NCBI RefSeq assembly: GCF_002118315.1
Contig: NZ_MTSZ01000001.1
Span: 124,001-188,000, forward strand
Reading direction: 5' to 3'
Source of the DNA: Kiloniella majae
Lineage (GTDB): Bacteria > Pseudomonadota > Alphaproteobacteria > Kiloniellales > Kiloniellaceae
Length of the DNA stretch: 64,000 nucleotides
Position 1 is the stretch's first letter. Every line of letters begins with the position of its first letter. This document shows positions 18,259 to 26,552 of this stretch, piece by piece. The position numbers and the translations under genes are program-made. The notes under the pieces are model-generated. The model was not told where the DNA came from and ran no database searches. It saw nothing but the letters and a program-made list of their open reading frames with translations.

Positions 18259-19179
18259 ATGATGAGCCTCATGACTCAAAAATCCATACCAGCCAAGCAA
18301 CCAATTTCAGATTGGTTTCGCCGGAATGTCGCTAAACTGGTTGTAGCACCGACTTTTGGTCTGATCATATTCTTTGTTTATGGCTTTATAGCCTGGACAG
18401 GATATATCTCTTTCACAAAGTCCAAGATGCTGCCAACCTATTCACTAGAGGGCTTTTATCAGTACATACGCCTCTGGAAAATGACGCCCTGGAATGTTGC
18501 GATGGAAAACCTGCTTGTTTTTGGCAGCCTGTTTATCCTTATCGCAATTGTCCTTGGCTGTTTATTAGCGATTGCACTGGACCAAAAAGTCCGTGCCGAA
18601 GGCGTACTGCGTACTGTTTATCTCTACCCAATGGCGATTTCCTTTATCATCACAGGTACAGCCTGGAAATGGATACTCAACCCAGGCCTAGGTATTCAAA
18701 ACCTGGTACAATCATGGGGATGGGAAAGCTTTTCCTTTGACTGGCTTATCAATAGTGAAATGGCTGTTTACACCCTTGTCATTGCAGCGGTCTGGCAGTC
18801 ATCAGGCTTCGTTATGGCGCTATTCCTCGCTGCGTTACGCGGTGTTGATAGTGAAATAATCAAAGCTGCTTATCTGGATGGTGCTTCCCTATCACGTATT
18901 TATCTCGTCATTATATTACCGACGTTACGCCCGGTATTCCTGAGCTGCTTTTTTATTCTCACGCACATGGCTGTGAAAAGCTTTGATCTTGTTGTCGCCC
19001 TTACAGGTGGTGGCCCGGGTTACAGCACGATCATGCCAGCGAACTTCATGTATGAAATGACATTTCGCCGCAACCAGATCGGCTTGGGCGCAGCGTCAGC
19101 AATGATGATGCTTGCGACAGTGATGGCTATCGTCATCCCTTACCTCTATTCCGAATTAAGGGAGAAGAAAAATGGCTGA
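18259..19179 (+). CDS. sugar ABC transporter permease (GtsB-like)
   Basis: 306 residues, MalF-type permease with six transmembrane helices. The EAA coupling loop is AAYLDGASLSRIYLVIILPTLRPV and the pre-helix segment GGGPGYSTIMP is typical of CUT1 sugar permeases. The exact start among three clustered ATGs (18259, 18262, 18271) is uncertain because no strong ribosome-binding site is visible. Its 3' end overlaps the next permease by 8 bp. Confidence 0.92.
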   Translation: MMSLMTQKSIPAKQPISDWFRRNVAKLVVAPTFGLIIFFVYGFIAWTGYISFTKSKMLPTYSLEGFYQYIRLWKMTPWNVAMENLLVFGSLFILIAIVLGCLLAIALDQKVRAEGVLRTVYLYPMAISFIITGTAWKWILNPGLGIQNLVQSWGWESFSFDWLINSEMAVYTLVIAAVWQSSGFVMALFLAALRGVDSEIIKAAYLDGASLSRIYLVIILPTLRPVFLSCFFILTHMAVKSFDLVVALTGGGPGYSTIMPANFMYEMTFRRNQIGLGAASAMMMLATVMAIVIPYLYSELREKKNG

Positions 19180-20059
19180 TCTTTCAGCACTCCCCGGTGG
19201 GAAAAGCCCTTGGCAATCCGCCGCAAGATTTGGTCTCTATACACTTTTGCTGATTTTTGCAGCTTATTACATTCTTCCGTTGATCGTTGTTCTTTCGACT
19301 TCTTTGAAAGACCTCGATGAAATCCGTAACGGCACACTGTTATCCTTACCAACAGAGATAAATTTCGATGCATGGGGCTATGCCTGGAATGAAGCCTGTA
19401 TCGGTGTTAGCTGTACTGGGCTTAAACCCTACTTCTGGAATTCAGTGGCGATGACCATTCCGGCTGTCCTGATCTCTACTCTTCTGGGGGCTTTGACAGG
19501 TTATTCGCTGACCAAATTCAAGTTCAAAGGCGCAAACCTCATCTTTGCAATGATCCTGTTCGGTTGCTTCATCCCCTTTCAGGTTGTCTTGCTTCCGATG
19601 GCTCAGTCATTAGGTTATTTAAGAATAGCTAATACTGTACCGGGTTTGGTTCTGGTTCATATTGTCTATGGCCTGCCCTTTACAGTGCTTTTTTTCAGAA
19701 ACTACTACGTCAATATTCCTGACGACCTGATCAAAGCGGCAACAATCGACGGAGCAGGTTTCTTTATGATTTTCTGGCGGATTATGTTGCCTTTATCACC
19801 CCCAATCATCGTCGTCACCATTATCTGGCAGTTCACCCAAATCTGGAATGATTTCCTCTTTGGGGCGTCTTTCACCACTGGTGGCGGGCAACCGGTTACT
19901 GTCGCACTCAACAACCTTGTAAACACAACAACTGGCGTCAAGCGTTACAATGTGGATATGGCCGCTGCCCTGATTACAGCAGCTCCAACACTCGTTGTAT
20001 ATGTATTGGCAGGTCGTTACTTCGTACGCGGTCTAACCGCTGGCTCAGTTAAAGGGTAA
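19172..20059 (+). CDS. sugar ABC transporter permease (GtsC-like)
   Basis: 295 residues, MalG-type permease. Residues about 22-40 form TM1 (LYTLLLIFAAYYILPLIVV). The coupling loop is KAATIDGAGFFMIFWRIMLPLSPP, and FTQIWNDFLFG is the conserved final-helix signature. It overlaps the upstream permease by 8 bp and is followed after 14 bp by the ATPase gene. It forms the membrane heterodimer with the GtsB-like subunit. Confidence 0.92.
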   Translation: MADLSALPGGKSPWQSAARFGLYTLLLIFAAYYILPLIVVLSTSLKDLDEIRNGTLLSLPTEINFDAWGYAWNEACIGVSCTGLKPYFWNSVAMTIPAVLISTLLGALTGYSLTKFKFKGANLIFAMILFGCFIPFQVVLLPMAQSLGYLRIANTVPGLVLVHIVYGLPFTVLFFRNYYVNIPDDLIKAATIDGAGFFMIFWRIMLPLSPPIIVVTIIWQFTQIWNDFLFGASFTTGGGQPVTVALNNLVNTTTGVKRYNVDMAAALITAAPTLVVYVLAGRYFVRGLTAGSVKG

Positions 20060-20073
20060 GGAGAAAAATACTC

Positions 20074-21198
20074 ATGGCATCCCTATCCATTCAAAATGTC
20101 AAAAAATCATATGGCGCTATCGAAGTTCTCAAGGGCATTGACCTTGATCTCGAAGATGGTGAGTTTCTGGTCCTTCTGGGCCCATCCGGTTGTGGAAAAT
20201 CAACACTGCTGAATATGATCGCAGGTTTGGATACCATTACAGATGGCGAAATCCTGATTGATCAAAATGTCGTAAACGATGTACATCCAAAAGACCGTGA
20301 TATCGCAATGGTTTTCCAGAGCTACGCGCTTTATCCCAACATGTCCGTTGCCCGTAACATCGGCTTTGGTCTGGAAATGCGCAAAGTCACCAAAGAAGAC
20401 CGCGAAAAGCGTGTCGATGAAGCAGCACGCATGTTGCAGATTGATCACTTGAGTGATCGCAAACCAGCACAACTTTCCGGTGGGCAACGACAACGGGTTG
20501 CCATGGGGCGTGCGCTGGTACGCGATCCTGAAATATTCTTGTTCGATGAACCTTTATCCAATCTCGACGCAAAACTTCGGGTTGAGATGCGTACAGAAAT
20601 CAAAAAACTGCACCAGCGCCTTGGCACGACCATGGTCTATGTGACCCATGATCAGATTGAAGCCATGACCCTTGCCAGCCGTATCGCCATTCTGCGTGAA
20701 GGCGAAGTCCAACAGTTTGCTAGCCCGCAGGAAGTTTACGAGAAACCAGCTAACATGTACGTTGCTGGCTTCGTTGGCTCTCCGCCAATGAACTTTGTTC
20801 CCGCCGCCGTAGTCAGTGAAGATGGCAAGCTCGGCGTTTCTATCGAACGTACGGCCAATGGCAACAGAAGTTCAGTTTTCCTTGCCTTGCCGGATGATCG
20901 GCAAGATATCGGCGACTGGGTGGGACGTGATGTCATACTTGGTATCAGGCCGGAGACCCTGACACACCGCTCGGATGCAGAAATATCCTTGAACAAAGGC
21001 CTACAGGCATTTGACTGTCAGGTGGAAGTATTGGAACCTACGGGAGCAGATACGCTAACCTATATCGAACTCGGCGGACGCGAAGTCATCGCGCGTGTTA
21101 ACCCCTATAATACCACAGCACCGGGAGAAACAATGGCGTTTATGGTTGATATGGGTAAAGCCAGTCTTTTTGATCCCAAAACCGAACTTCGCATCTAA
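20074..21198 (+). CDS. sugar ABC transporter ATPase (MalK/UgpC/GtsD-like)
   Basis: 374 residues. The N-terminal nucleotide-binding domain has Walker A GPSGCGKST (36-44), Q-loop VFQSYALYPNMSV, signature LSGGQRQRVAMGRAL, Walker B IFLFDEPLSNLD and H-loop VTHDQ. A C-terminal TOBE/OB region of about 130 residues is typical of CUT1 ATPases and contains the GIRPE motif. The length and order are standard. It lies 14 bp from genes on both sides, in the middle of the hexose operon. Confidence 0.94.
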   Translation: MASLSIQNVKKSYGAIEVLKGIDLDLEDGEFLVLLGPSGCGKSTLLNMIAGLDTITDGEILIDQNVVNDVHPKDRDIAMVFQSYALYPNMSVARNIGFGLEMRKVTKEDREKRVDEAARMLQIDHLSDRKPAQLSGGQRQRVAMGRALVRDPEIFLFDEPLSNLDAKLRVEMRTEIKKLHQRLGTTMVYVTHDQIEAMTLASRIAILREGEVQQFASPQEVYEKPANMYVAGFVGSPPMNFVPAAVVSEDGKLGVSIERTANGNRSSVFLALPDDRQDIGDWVGRDVILGIRPETLTHRSDAEISLNKGLQAFDCQVEVLEPTGADTLTYIELGGREVIARVNPYNTTAPGETMAFMVDMGKASLFDPKTELRI

Positions 21199-21212
21199 AG
21201 CAAAGATAAAAC

Positions 21213-22103
21213 ATGATAGCAAACATGACCGCCCAAAAGGCTTTGGCTAAAAAAATATGGGAAGGACCTGCCCTGTTGGGTGAGTCCCCCCTTTGGGATC
21301 ATCGCACTGGCTTCCTTTATTGGGTTGATATCGAAAATAACAAACTCTATCGGCAAAAAGAAGATGGAACCGACTATTCGTCACTGGATCTGCCTACCCC
21401 TGCCGGATCAATTGCCTTATGGCATGACGGCGGACTGATTGCTGCTATGGGTCAGGGACTTTCGCTTATTGATCCCGATCGCGGTGTTGTTACTGCTATA
21501 GCATCCGAGTTGAGTGACGATAACTGTCTGATGAATGACGGGAAGGCTGACAGATCCGGGAACTTTGTATTCGGAGCCAAACACCTCAAAGAATGCGATC
21601 CCGTTGCTGGGTGCTGGCGATATCAATCCGGCCAGATTAACCCCTTGGAACAAAAGTTTATCGTATTTAACGGGCCAGCATTCAGCCCCGCAGGTGACAG
21701 GATTTATTTTGCGAACTCACCAACACAACAGATCATGACCGCAAGTTATAGCCCCACGGAAGGGATAACCTCTCTACCAGAAGTTTTTGTTCAACTATCC
21801 GGCGACGACGGTTATCCTGATGGAATGACCGTTGATAGCGAAGGTTGCCTCTGGAATGCACAATGGGATGGATGGGCAATTACACGATACCGTCTGGACG
21901 GATCTGTTGATCAAAAAATTGATATGCCCGTTCAACGCCCTACGTCACTTTGTTTTGGTGGCGAGAACCTTAAAACACTTTTTGTGACCTCTGCATCAAC
22001 CAGATTATCGCCAAAAGTATTGGCGGAAAATCCAGGTGCTGGTGCCCTATTCCAACTGGATTTGGATGTTGTAGGCTTACCTGAAGAAACCATCACAAAA
22101 TAA
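21213..22103 (+). CDS. SMP-30/gluconolactonase-family sugar lactonase
   Basis: 296 residues, six-bladed beta-propeller of the SMP-30/regucalcin/gluconolaconase family. GESPLWDHRTGFLYWVDIENNKLYR (Glu metal ligand), an Asn-Asp pair in LMNDGKADRSGNFVFG and the acidic DDGYPDGMTVDSEGCLWNAQWDG segment provide the metal-binding residues. Expected reaction: aldono-lactone to aldonate. The context places it between the SDR dehydrogenase that makes the lactone and the dehydratase that consumes the acid. No signal peptide, so cytoplasmic. Confidence 0.9.
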   Translation: MIANMTAQKALAKKIWEGPALLGESPLWDHRTGFLYWVDIENNKLYRQKEDGTDYSSLDLPTPAGSIALWHDGGLIAAMGQGLSLIDPDRGVVTAIASELSDDNCLMNDGKADRSGNFVFGAKHLKECDPVAGCWRYQSGQINPLEQKFIVFNGPAFSPAGDRIYFANSPTQQIMTASYSPTEGITSLPEVFVQLSGDDGYPDGMTVDSEGCLWNAQWDGWAITRYRLDGSVDQKIDMPVQRPTSLCFGGENLKTLFVTSASTRLSPKVLAENPGAGALFQLDLDVVGLPEETITK

Positions 22104-22119
22104 ATTAAAGTTATTAATT

Positions 22120-22914
22120 ATGCTGTTGAAGAATAAAAACATTCTTATAACCGGATCCAGTAGCGGCATTGGTCGCGTCATCGCAGAAGAAGCCCTAAAG
22201 GAAGGGGCTAGTGTTTTCTTGCATGGACGACGAGATCATCTTGTCGAACAGGCTTTATCCGAGCTACACAAAGATTTTGGGGCTGACCGCGTTGCCGGGC
22301 TTGCCGGTGATATCGCAGATCCATCATTTCCCGAGAAACTGGTTACAACTGCTGTCAATAAATTCGGTAATCTGCATGGCTTGGTCAACAACGCCGGAGT
22401 ATCACCGCGCCATAACATTGATACTGCTTCTGCTGAAGACTTTGACCAAATTATGTCGATCAACTTGCGCGCGCCCATGCTAACTATTCAAGCCGCGATG
22501 CAAAGCTTTCGGGATAACGGATCAGCAAGTGTCGTTAATATCGGTTCGATAAATGCCCACTGCGGGCAGCCGGACCTTTTGATCTATTCAACGTCCAAAG
22601 GCGGCCTTCAGACGCTAACAAGAAATCTAGGCGATGCTCTTGGTTTAGAAAAAATTCGCGTCAACCAGATCAATGTCGGCTGGACTTTTACGGAAAATGA
22701 GCATCAGCTACAACTCGCAGAAGGTAACCCAGAGAACTGGCTTGATAGTGTGTCGCCTCTCTCGGCACCCTCTGGCACGATCCTTCGCCCTGAACAGGTT
22801 GCCAATCATGTAGTATTCTGGCTATCCGATAAATCAGCGCCTGTCAGCGGAACCGTTTTTGAAGTTGAGCAATATCCCCTTATCGGCCGTAACCGCGTTA
22901 CAAGCGGACAATAG
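22120..22914 (+). CDS. SDR-family sugar dehydrogenase
   Basis: 264 residues, classical short-chain dehydrogenase. The cofactor motif TGSSSGIG is at 11-18, NNAG at 90-93 and the catalytic triad Ser143, Tyr156 and Lys160 (YSTSK). Arg38 after the second strand (HGRR) favours NADP(H), as inference. In this operon the likely reaction is oxidation of an aldose (glucose, galactose or similar) to its lactone. The start has only a weak ribosome-binding site, suggesting translation coupled to the lactonase gene 16 bp upstream. Confidence 0.9.
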   Translation: MLLKNKNILITGSSSGIGRVIAEEALKEGASVFLHGRRDHLVEQALSELHKDFGADRVAGLAGDIADPSFPEKLVTTAVNKFGNLHGLVNNAGVSPRHNIDTASAEDFDQIMSINLRAPMLTIQAAMQSFRDNGSASVVNIGSINAHCGQPDLLIYSTSKGGLQTLTRNLGDALGLEKIRVNQINVGWTFTENEHQLQLAEGNPENWLDSVSPLSAPSGTILRPEQVANHVVFWLSDKSAPVSGTVFEVEQYPLIGRNRVTSGQ

Positions 22915-22972
22915 AAGTAACTTTTCGCCTAGCTAATGCTCCCATAAAGCATTCCGGTTTAATAAAGAGAAA

Positions 22973-24766
22973 ATGATGACACAACAACGGATCACCCCCG
23001 CAGAATTGAGAAGTAAAAAGTGGTTTGATGATGTTGATGATCCCGGCATGTCTGCGCTCTATCTAGAGCGATATCTTAATTTTGGCCTTACCCGCGAAGA
23101 GCTCCAATCCGGGAAGCCTATTATCGGCATTGCACAAACGGGATCAGATCTTACACCTTGTAACAGGCATCACACTGACCTTGCTGTGCGTGTAAAAGAA
23201 GGTATTCGCGATGCAGGCGGTATTCCGCTAGAATTTCCGGTGCATCCCATTCAGGAAACCGGGAAACGTCCCACAGCCGCGCTTGATCGAAACCTTGCCT
23301 ATCTTGGTCTGGTCGAAGTTCTCTACGGCTATCCACTTGACGGCGTTGTCCTGACAACGGGCTGTGATAAAACAACGCCGGCCTGTTTGATGGCCGCTGC
23401 AACAGTAAACATTCCCGCGATTGCCCTTTCTGGCGGCCCCATGCTGGACGGCTATCACAAAGGCCGGACAGTCGGTTCGGGCAGTATCATCTGGGAAGCC
23501 CGGGAACAGCTGGCAGCGGGTGAAATTGATTACGATGGTTTCATGGATCTCGCAGCGGCATCAGCTCCGTCTGTAGGGCATTGTAACACCATGGGCACAG
23601 CCCTTTCCATGAATTGTCTGGCCGAAGCATTGGGCATGTCATTGCCAGGTTGCGCCTCTATTCCAGCCCCCTATCGGGAACGTGGGCAGATTTCCTACCA
23701 TACGGGCAAACGTATCGTAGATATGGTCTGGGAAGACCTTAAGCCATCAAAGATTATGACCCGAGAAGCTTTTGAAAATGCCATTGTCTTGGCATCGTCA
23801 TTAGGAGCTTCGACCAACTGCCCGCCTCACCTTATTGCCATTGCCCGCCATATGGGCGTTGAATTGACAATGGATGACTGGCAGCGTCTTGGCTACAGCG
23901 TTCCCATGATTGTTGATTGTCAGCCAACCGGACGACATCTGGGCGAGCGTTTCCACAAAGCAGGAGGTGTTCCCGCCGTTATTGCCGAACTAATCAAGGC
24001 AGAGTTGATCCACGAAGATTGCCTTACGGTGAATAATCAAACCCTCGGCGATAATAGCAGAGAAGCCTTTACCCACGACCGTGACGTTATCAAACCAACA
24101 GATGATCCCTTGTTGCAATCTGCAGGCCTGATGGTGTTATCCGGGAACCTGTTTGATAACGCCGTTCTCAAAACATCCGCAATCGACGAAACCTTTCGAA
24201 AAAGATATCTGGAAGACCCGGATCATCCCAATGTCTTCACAGGCAAGGCAATCGTCTTTGAAGGATCCGAAGATTATCACCAAAGGCGTAATGACCCCGA
24301 CTTAGGTGTTACTGAAAATTCTATCCTTTTCATCAGAAACTGTGGCCCGGTCGGCTATCCCGGCTCTGCCGAGGTCGTAAACATGTTGCCGCCAGACAGT
24401 CTGGTCAAGCAAGGCATCACTTCCTTGCCCTGCGTTGGTGATGGTCGCCAAAGTGGAACATCGGGCAGCCCTTCAATTCTCAATGCCTCACCAGAAGCAG
24501 CCGTCGGTGGTGGATTGGCGCTTTTAAAAAGCGGTGATAAAGTCCGTGTTGATTTGAATACACGACAGGTGGACATGGTCATCAGTGATCACGAACTGGA
24601 TGAAAGAAAAGCGAACCTCGTGTTACCAGAACTGGATAATCAAACACCCTGGCAGGAGATATATCGTTCCATGGTCGGTCAATTATCAACAGGCGCCTGT
24701 CTGGAGCCAGCAACACTCCACTTAAGAGTTGTTGATGAAAAAGGATTACCGAGGCACTCACATTAA
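22973..24766 (+). CDS. IlvD/Edd-family sugar-acid dehydratase (xylonate-dehydratase type)
   Basis: 597 residues. The three conserved cysteines of the [2Fe-2S] pentonate/hexonate dehydratases are present: Cys63 (TPCNRH), Cys131 (TGCDKTTPA, with Lys133 as the likely carboxylated metal ligand) and Cys204 (HCNTMGTA). The SGTSGSPS serine motif lies near the C terminus. The closest family by motif is Caulobacter XylD and Rhizobium ArDHT, not the phosphogluconate dehydratase Edd. The KDG kinase and KDPG aldolase downstream need a six-carbon product, so the in vivo substrate is inferred to be a hexonate such as gluconate or galactonate. AAGAGAAA lies just before the start. A second in-frame ATG follows directly at 22976. 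Confidence 0.93.
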   Translation: MMTQQRITPAELRSKKWFDDVDDPGMSALYLERYLNFGLTREELQSGKPIIGIAQTGSDLTPCNRHHTDLAVRVKEGIRDAGGIPLEFPVHPIQETGKRPTAALDRNLAYLGLVEVLYGYPLDGVVLTTGCDKTTPACLMAAATVNIPAIALSGGPMLDGYHKGRTVGSGSIIWEAREQLAAGEIDYDGFMDLAAASAPSVGHCNTMGTALSMNCLAEALGMSLPGCASIPAPYRERGQISYHTGKRIVDMVWEDLKPSKIMTREAFENAIVLASSLGASTNCPPHLIAIARHMGVELTMDDWQRLGYSVPMIVDCQPTGRHLGERFHKAGGVPAVIAELIKAELIHEDCLTVNNQTLGDNSREAFTHDRDVIKPTDDPLLQSAGLMVLSGNLFDNAVLKTSAIDETFRKRYLEDPDHPNVFTGKAIVFEGSEDYHQRRNDPDLGVTENSILFIRNCGPVGYPGSAEVVNMLPPDSLVKQGITSLPCVGDGRQSGTSGSPSILNASPEAAVGGGLALLKSGDKVRVDLNTRQVDMVISDHELDERKANLVLPELDNQTPWQEIYRSMVGQLSTGACLEPATLHLRVVDEKGLPRHSH

Positions 24767-24902
24767 TCCAATATAACAGACATATGGATATTTTTTTGGA
24801 CATATCGCTAGCCATTGAACAGGATCTGTCTTATAAAATGATCAAAATCTGCCAACCAGATATCCTATCTTTATCAAGTCCGGTTTAATCAGGAATAGTA
24901 AC

Positions 24903-25865
24903 GTGACCTCAATTGGTATTATCGGCGAGTGTATGATCGAACTGTCCCGAGCGGATGTTTCTGGGACTGGTGTCTCTGGGGCTGGTGTTTCTGGACATCA
25001 GGGCGAGCTTTATCAAAAGCGATATGGCGGTGATACTTACAACACCGCCTATTACCTTGCCCAATGCGCTAAATCGAAAATCGACGTCAGCTATATTACC
25101 GCGCTGGGTGATGATGCCATCAGCGATGATATGATCGCGACCTTTTCTGCGGCAGGTGTCAAAACTGATTTGATAGAACAAATACCCGGCGCAGTGCCTG
25201 GGCTCTACGCGATACAGACGGATGAACATGGGGAGCGCAGCTTTCTTTACTGGCGTTCGGAAGCACCAGCCCGGCAACTTTTTCAAACCCAGCAAAGTGA
25301 AGCTTTGAAATCTGCGCTCCAGAAAAAAGACTGGCTCTATTTTTCCGGTATTACACTCGCCATCCTTTATCCCAAGGGCAGAGAAGCATTGTTCGACTTT
25401 TGCCAAACCTTTCGAGCACAAGGCGGTAAAATTGCTTTTGATATTAACTACCGCCCGCGCCTGTGGGCAAATGAAGACGAAGCAAGATCTGTTATTGACC
25501 GAGCTTACACAGTTTGTGATTTGGCCCTCCCTTCCTATGATGACGAAGCTTTGCTCTTTAAAGTTAGCTCACCTCAAAGCGCGATAGATCGCATTACAAA
25601 ACTCGGTGCCAAAGAAGTTGTGTTGAAAAACGGCGCTGAAGAAATCTATGTCCACAGTCACAGTCAAACTGAAAAGCACGATATTGTTCCGGCAAGTGAT
25701 GTGAAAGACACAACTTCTGCCGGGGATAGCTTTAATGCCGGTTATCTCTACGCACGGCTATCAGATCAGAATATTTCCACAGCGGTGAAAACAGGTTCAG
25801 ATCTCGCAAAACAGGTAATTGCCCAGACCGGGGCCATTGTTCCCGTAACACCCCCAACATTTTAG
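24903..25865 (+). CDS. kdgK: 2-keto-3-deoxygluconate kinase (PfkB family), GTG start
   Basis: 320 residues, ribokinase/PfkB fold. YGGDTYNTAYYLAQ is the sugar-binding region, FDINYRPRLW is typical of KdgK and DTTSAGDSFNAGYL carries the catalytic base Asp275 and the anion hole. The GTG start has AGGAA eight nucleotides upstream. Reaction: KDG plus ATP to KDPG. Residues 19-31 are a VSGTG-VSGAG-VSG repeat encoded by a 15-bp tandem repeat, an insertion in the first beta-hairpin loop that family members usually lack. It lies 15 bp upstream of eda; the 136 bp upstream are AT-rich with no gene. Confidence 0.93.
   Translation: MTSIGIIGECMIELSRADVSGTGVSGAGVSGHQGELYQKRYGGDTYNTAYYLAQCAKSKIDVSYITALGDDAISDDMIATFSAAGVKTDLIEQIPGAVPGLYAIQTDEHGERSFLYWRSEAPARQLFQTQQSEALKSALQKKDWLYFSGITLAILYPKGREALFDFCQTFRAQGGKIAFDINYRPRLWANEDEARSVIDRAYTVCDLALPSYDDEALLFKVSSPQSAIDRITKLGAKEVVLKNGAEEIYVHSHSQTEKHDIVPASDVKDTTSAGDSFNAGYLYARLSDQNISTAVKTGSDLAKQVIAQTGAIVPVTPPTF
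24957..24995 (+). repeat. 15-bp tandem repeat (2.6 copies) inside kdgK
   Basis: The units at 24957-24971 and 24972-24986 differ at two bases and a third partial unit follows at 24987-24995. They encode Val-Ser-Gly-Thr/Ala-Gly and keep the frame, consistent with slippage expansion in a surface loop. Confidence 0.9.
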
Positions 25866-25880
25866 ATTCAGATTATAGCT

Positions 25881-26525
25881 ATGACAGACACGCAACATCA
25901 AAGCTTCCTAAGCACAACACTTGAACAAGCTGTTATCTTACCCGTTCTGGTTATTGAACGTGTTGAGGATGCCATTCCATTGGCCGAGGCTTTACTGGCA
26001 GGTGGTTGTAATTCGGTTGAAGTCACCCTGCGTAGTGAAGCTGCGCTTGCCTCTATGGAGAAGATCGCTGCGCACATACCAGAACTTACGCTGGGTGCCG
26101 GAACGCTTTTGGAATGTGAGCAGTTCCAGCAAGTTAAAGATGCGGGCGCCAGTTACGCCCTGAGCCCTGGCACGACAAAAAAACTTGCCCAAGCTGCAAT
26201 TGATGCTGATTTTGCCTATGTACCTGCCGCCGCAACGCCGTCTGAAGTTCTGGAATTACGTGAACTTGGCTTTAAGATTCAAAAACTCTTTCCCGCCGGA
26301 GCTTCAGGAGGCATTGAAATGCTTAAATCCCTGAGTTCTCCAATTGCCGATGTCCGCTTTTGCCCGACAGGCGGCGTTTCCACAACGAATGTTCAAGATT
26401 ATCTGAAACAACCCAATGTTATCTGTGTCGGCGGCAGTTGGCTCGCCCCAAAAGATCTAGTCGCACAAAAGAACTGGTCAGCGATTACACAGATCGTTCA
26501 GAAAAGCATGGCCGCCGTTCGCTAG
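25881..26525 (+). CDS. eda: 2-keto-3-deoxy-6-phosphogluconate aldolase
   Basis: 214 residues, class I aldolase. Glu47 in SVEVTLR is the catalytic acid/base and Lys135 in KIQKLFPAG the Schiff-base lysine. VRFCPTGGVS and CVGGSWLAPKD form the phosphate-binding end, all as in E. coli Eda. Product: pyruvate plus glyceraldehyde-3-phosphate. The KDPG/KDPGal stereochemical preference cannot be read. The usual IPGI.TPSE segment is AYVPAAATPSE here. It is the last gene of the hexose operon and converges on a TTC38-like gene 27 bp away, with no obvious terminator between them. Confidence 0.95.
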   Translation: MTDTQHQSFLSTTLEQAVILPVLVIERVEDAIPLAEALLAGGCNSVEVTLRSEAALASMEKIAAHIPELTLGAGTLLECEQFQQVKDAGASYALSPGTTKKLAQAAIDADFAYVPAAATPSEVLELRELGFKIQKLFPAGASGGIEMLKSLSSPIADVRFCPTGGVSTTNVQDYLKQPNVICVGGSWLAPKDLVAQKNWSAITQIVQKSMAAVR

Positions 26526-26552
26526 AATACAAAGCGTTTTATAATTTAGCCT

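Noticed and set aside
22934-22952. Operator AATGCT-N7-AGCATT before the dehydratase gene
   Set aside because: The inverted repeat is short and partly matched near 18241-18250, but no regulator or second well-placed copy supports it.
24909-25421. 170-codon minus-strand open frame
   Set aside because: Opposite kdgK and includes the complement of the tandem repeat; no independent ribosome-binding site or homology.
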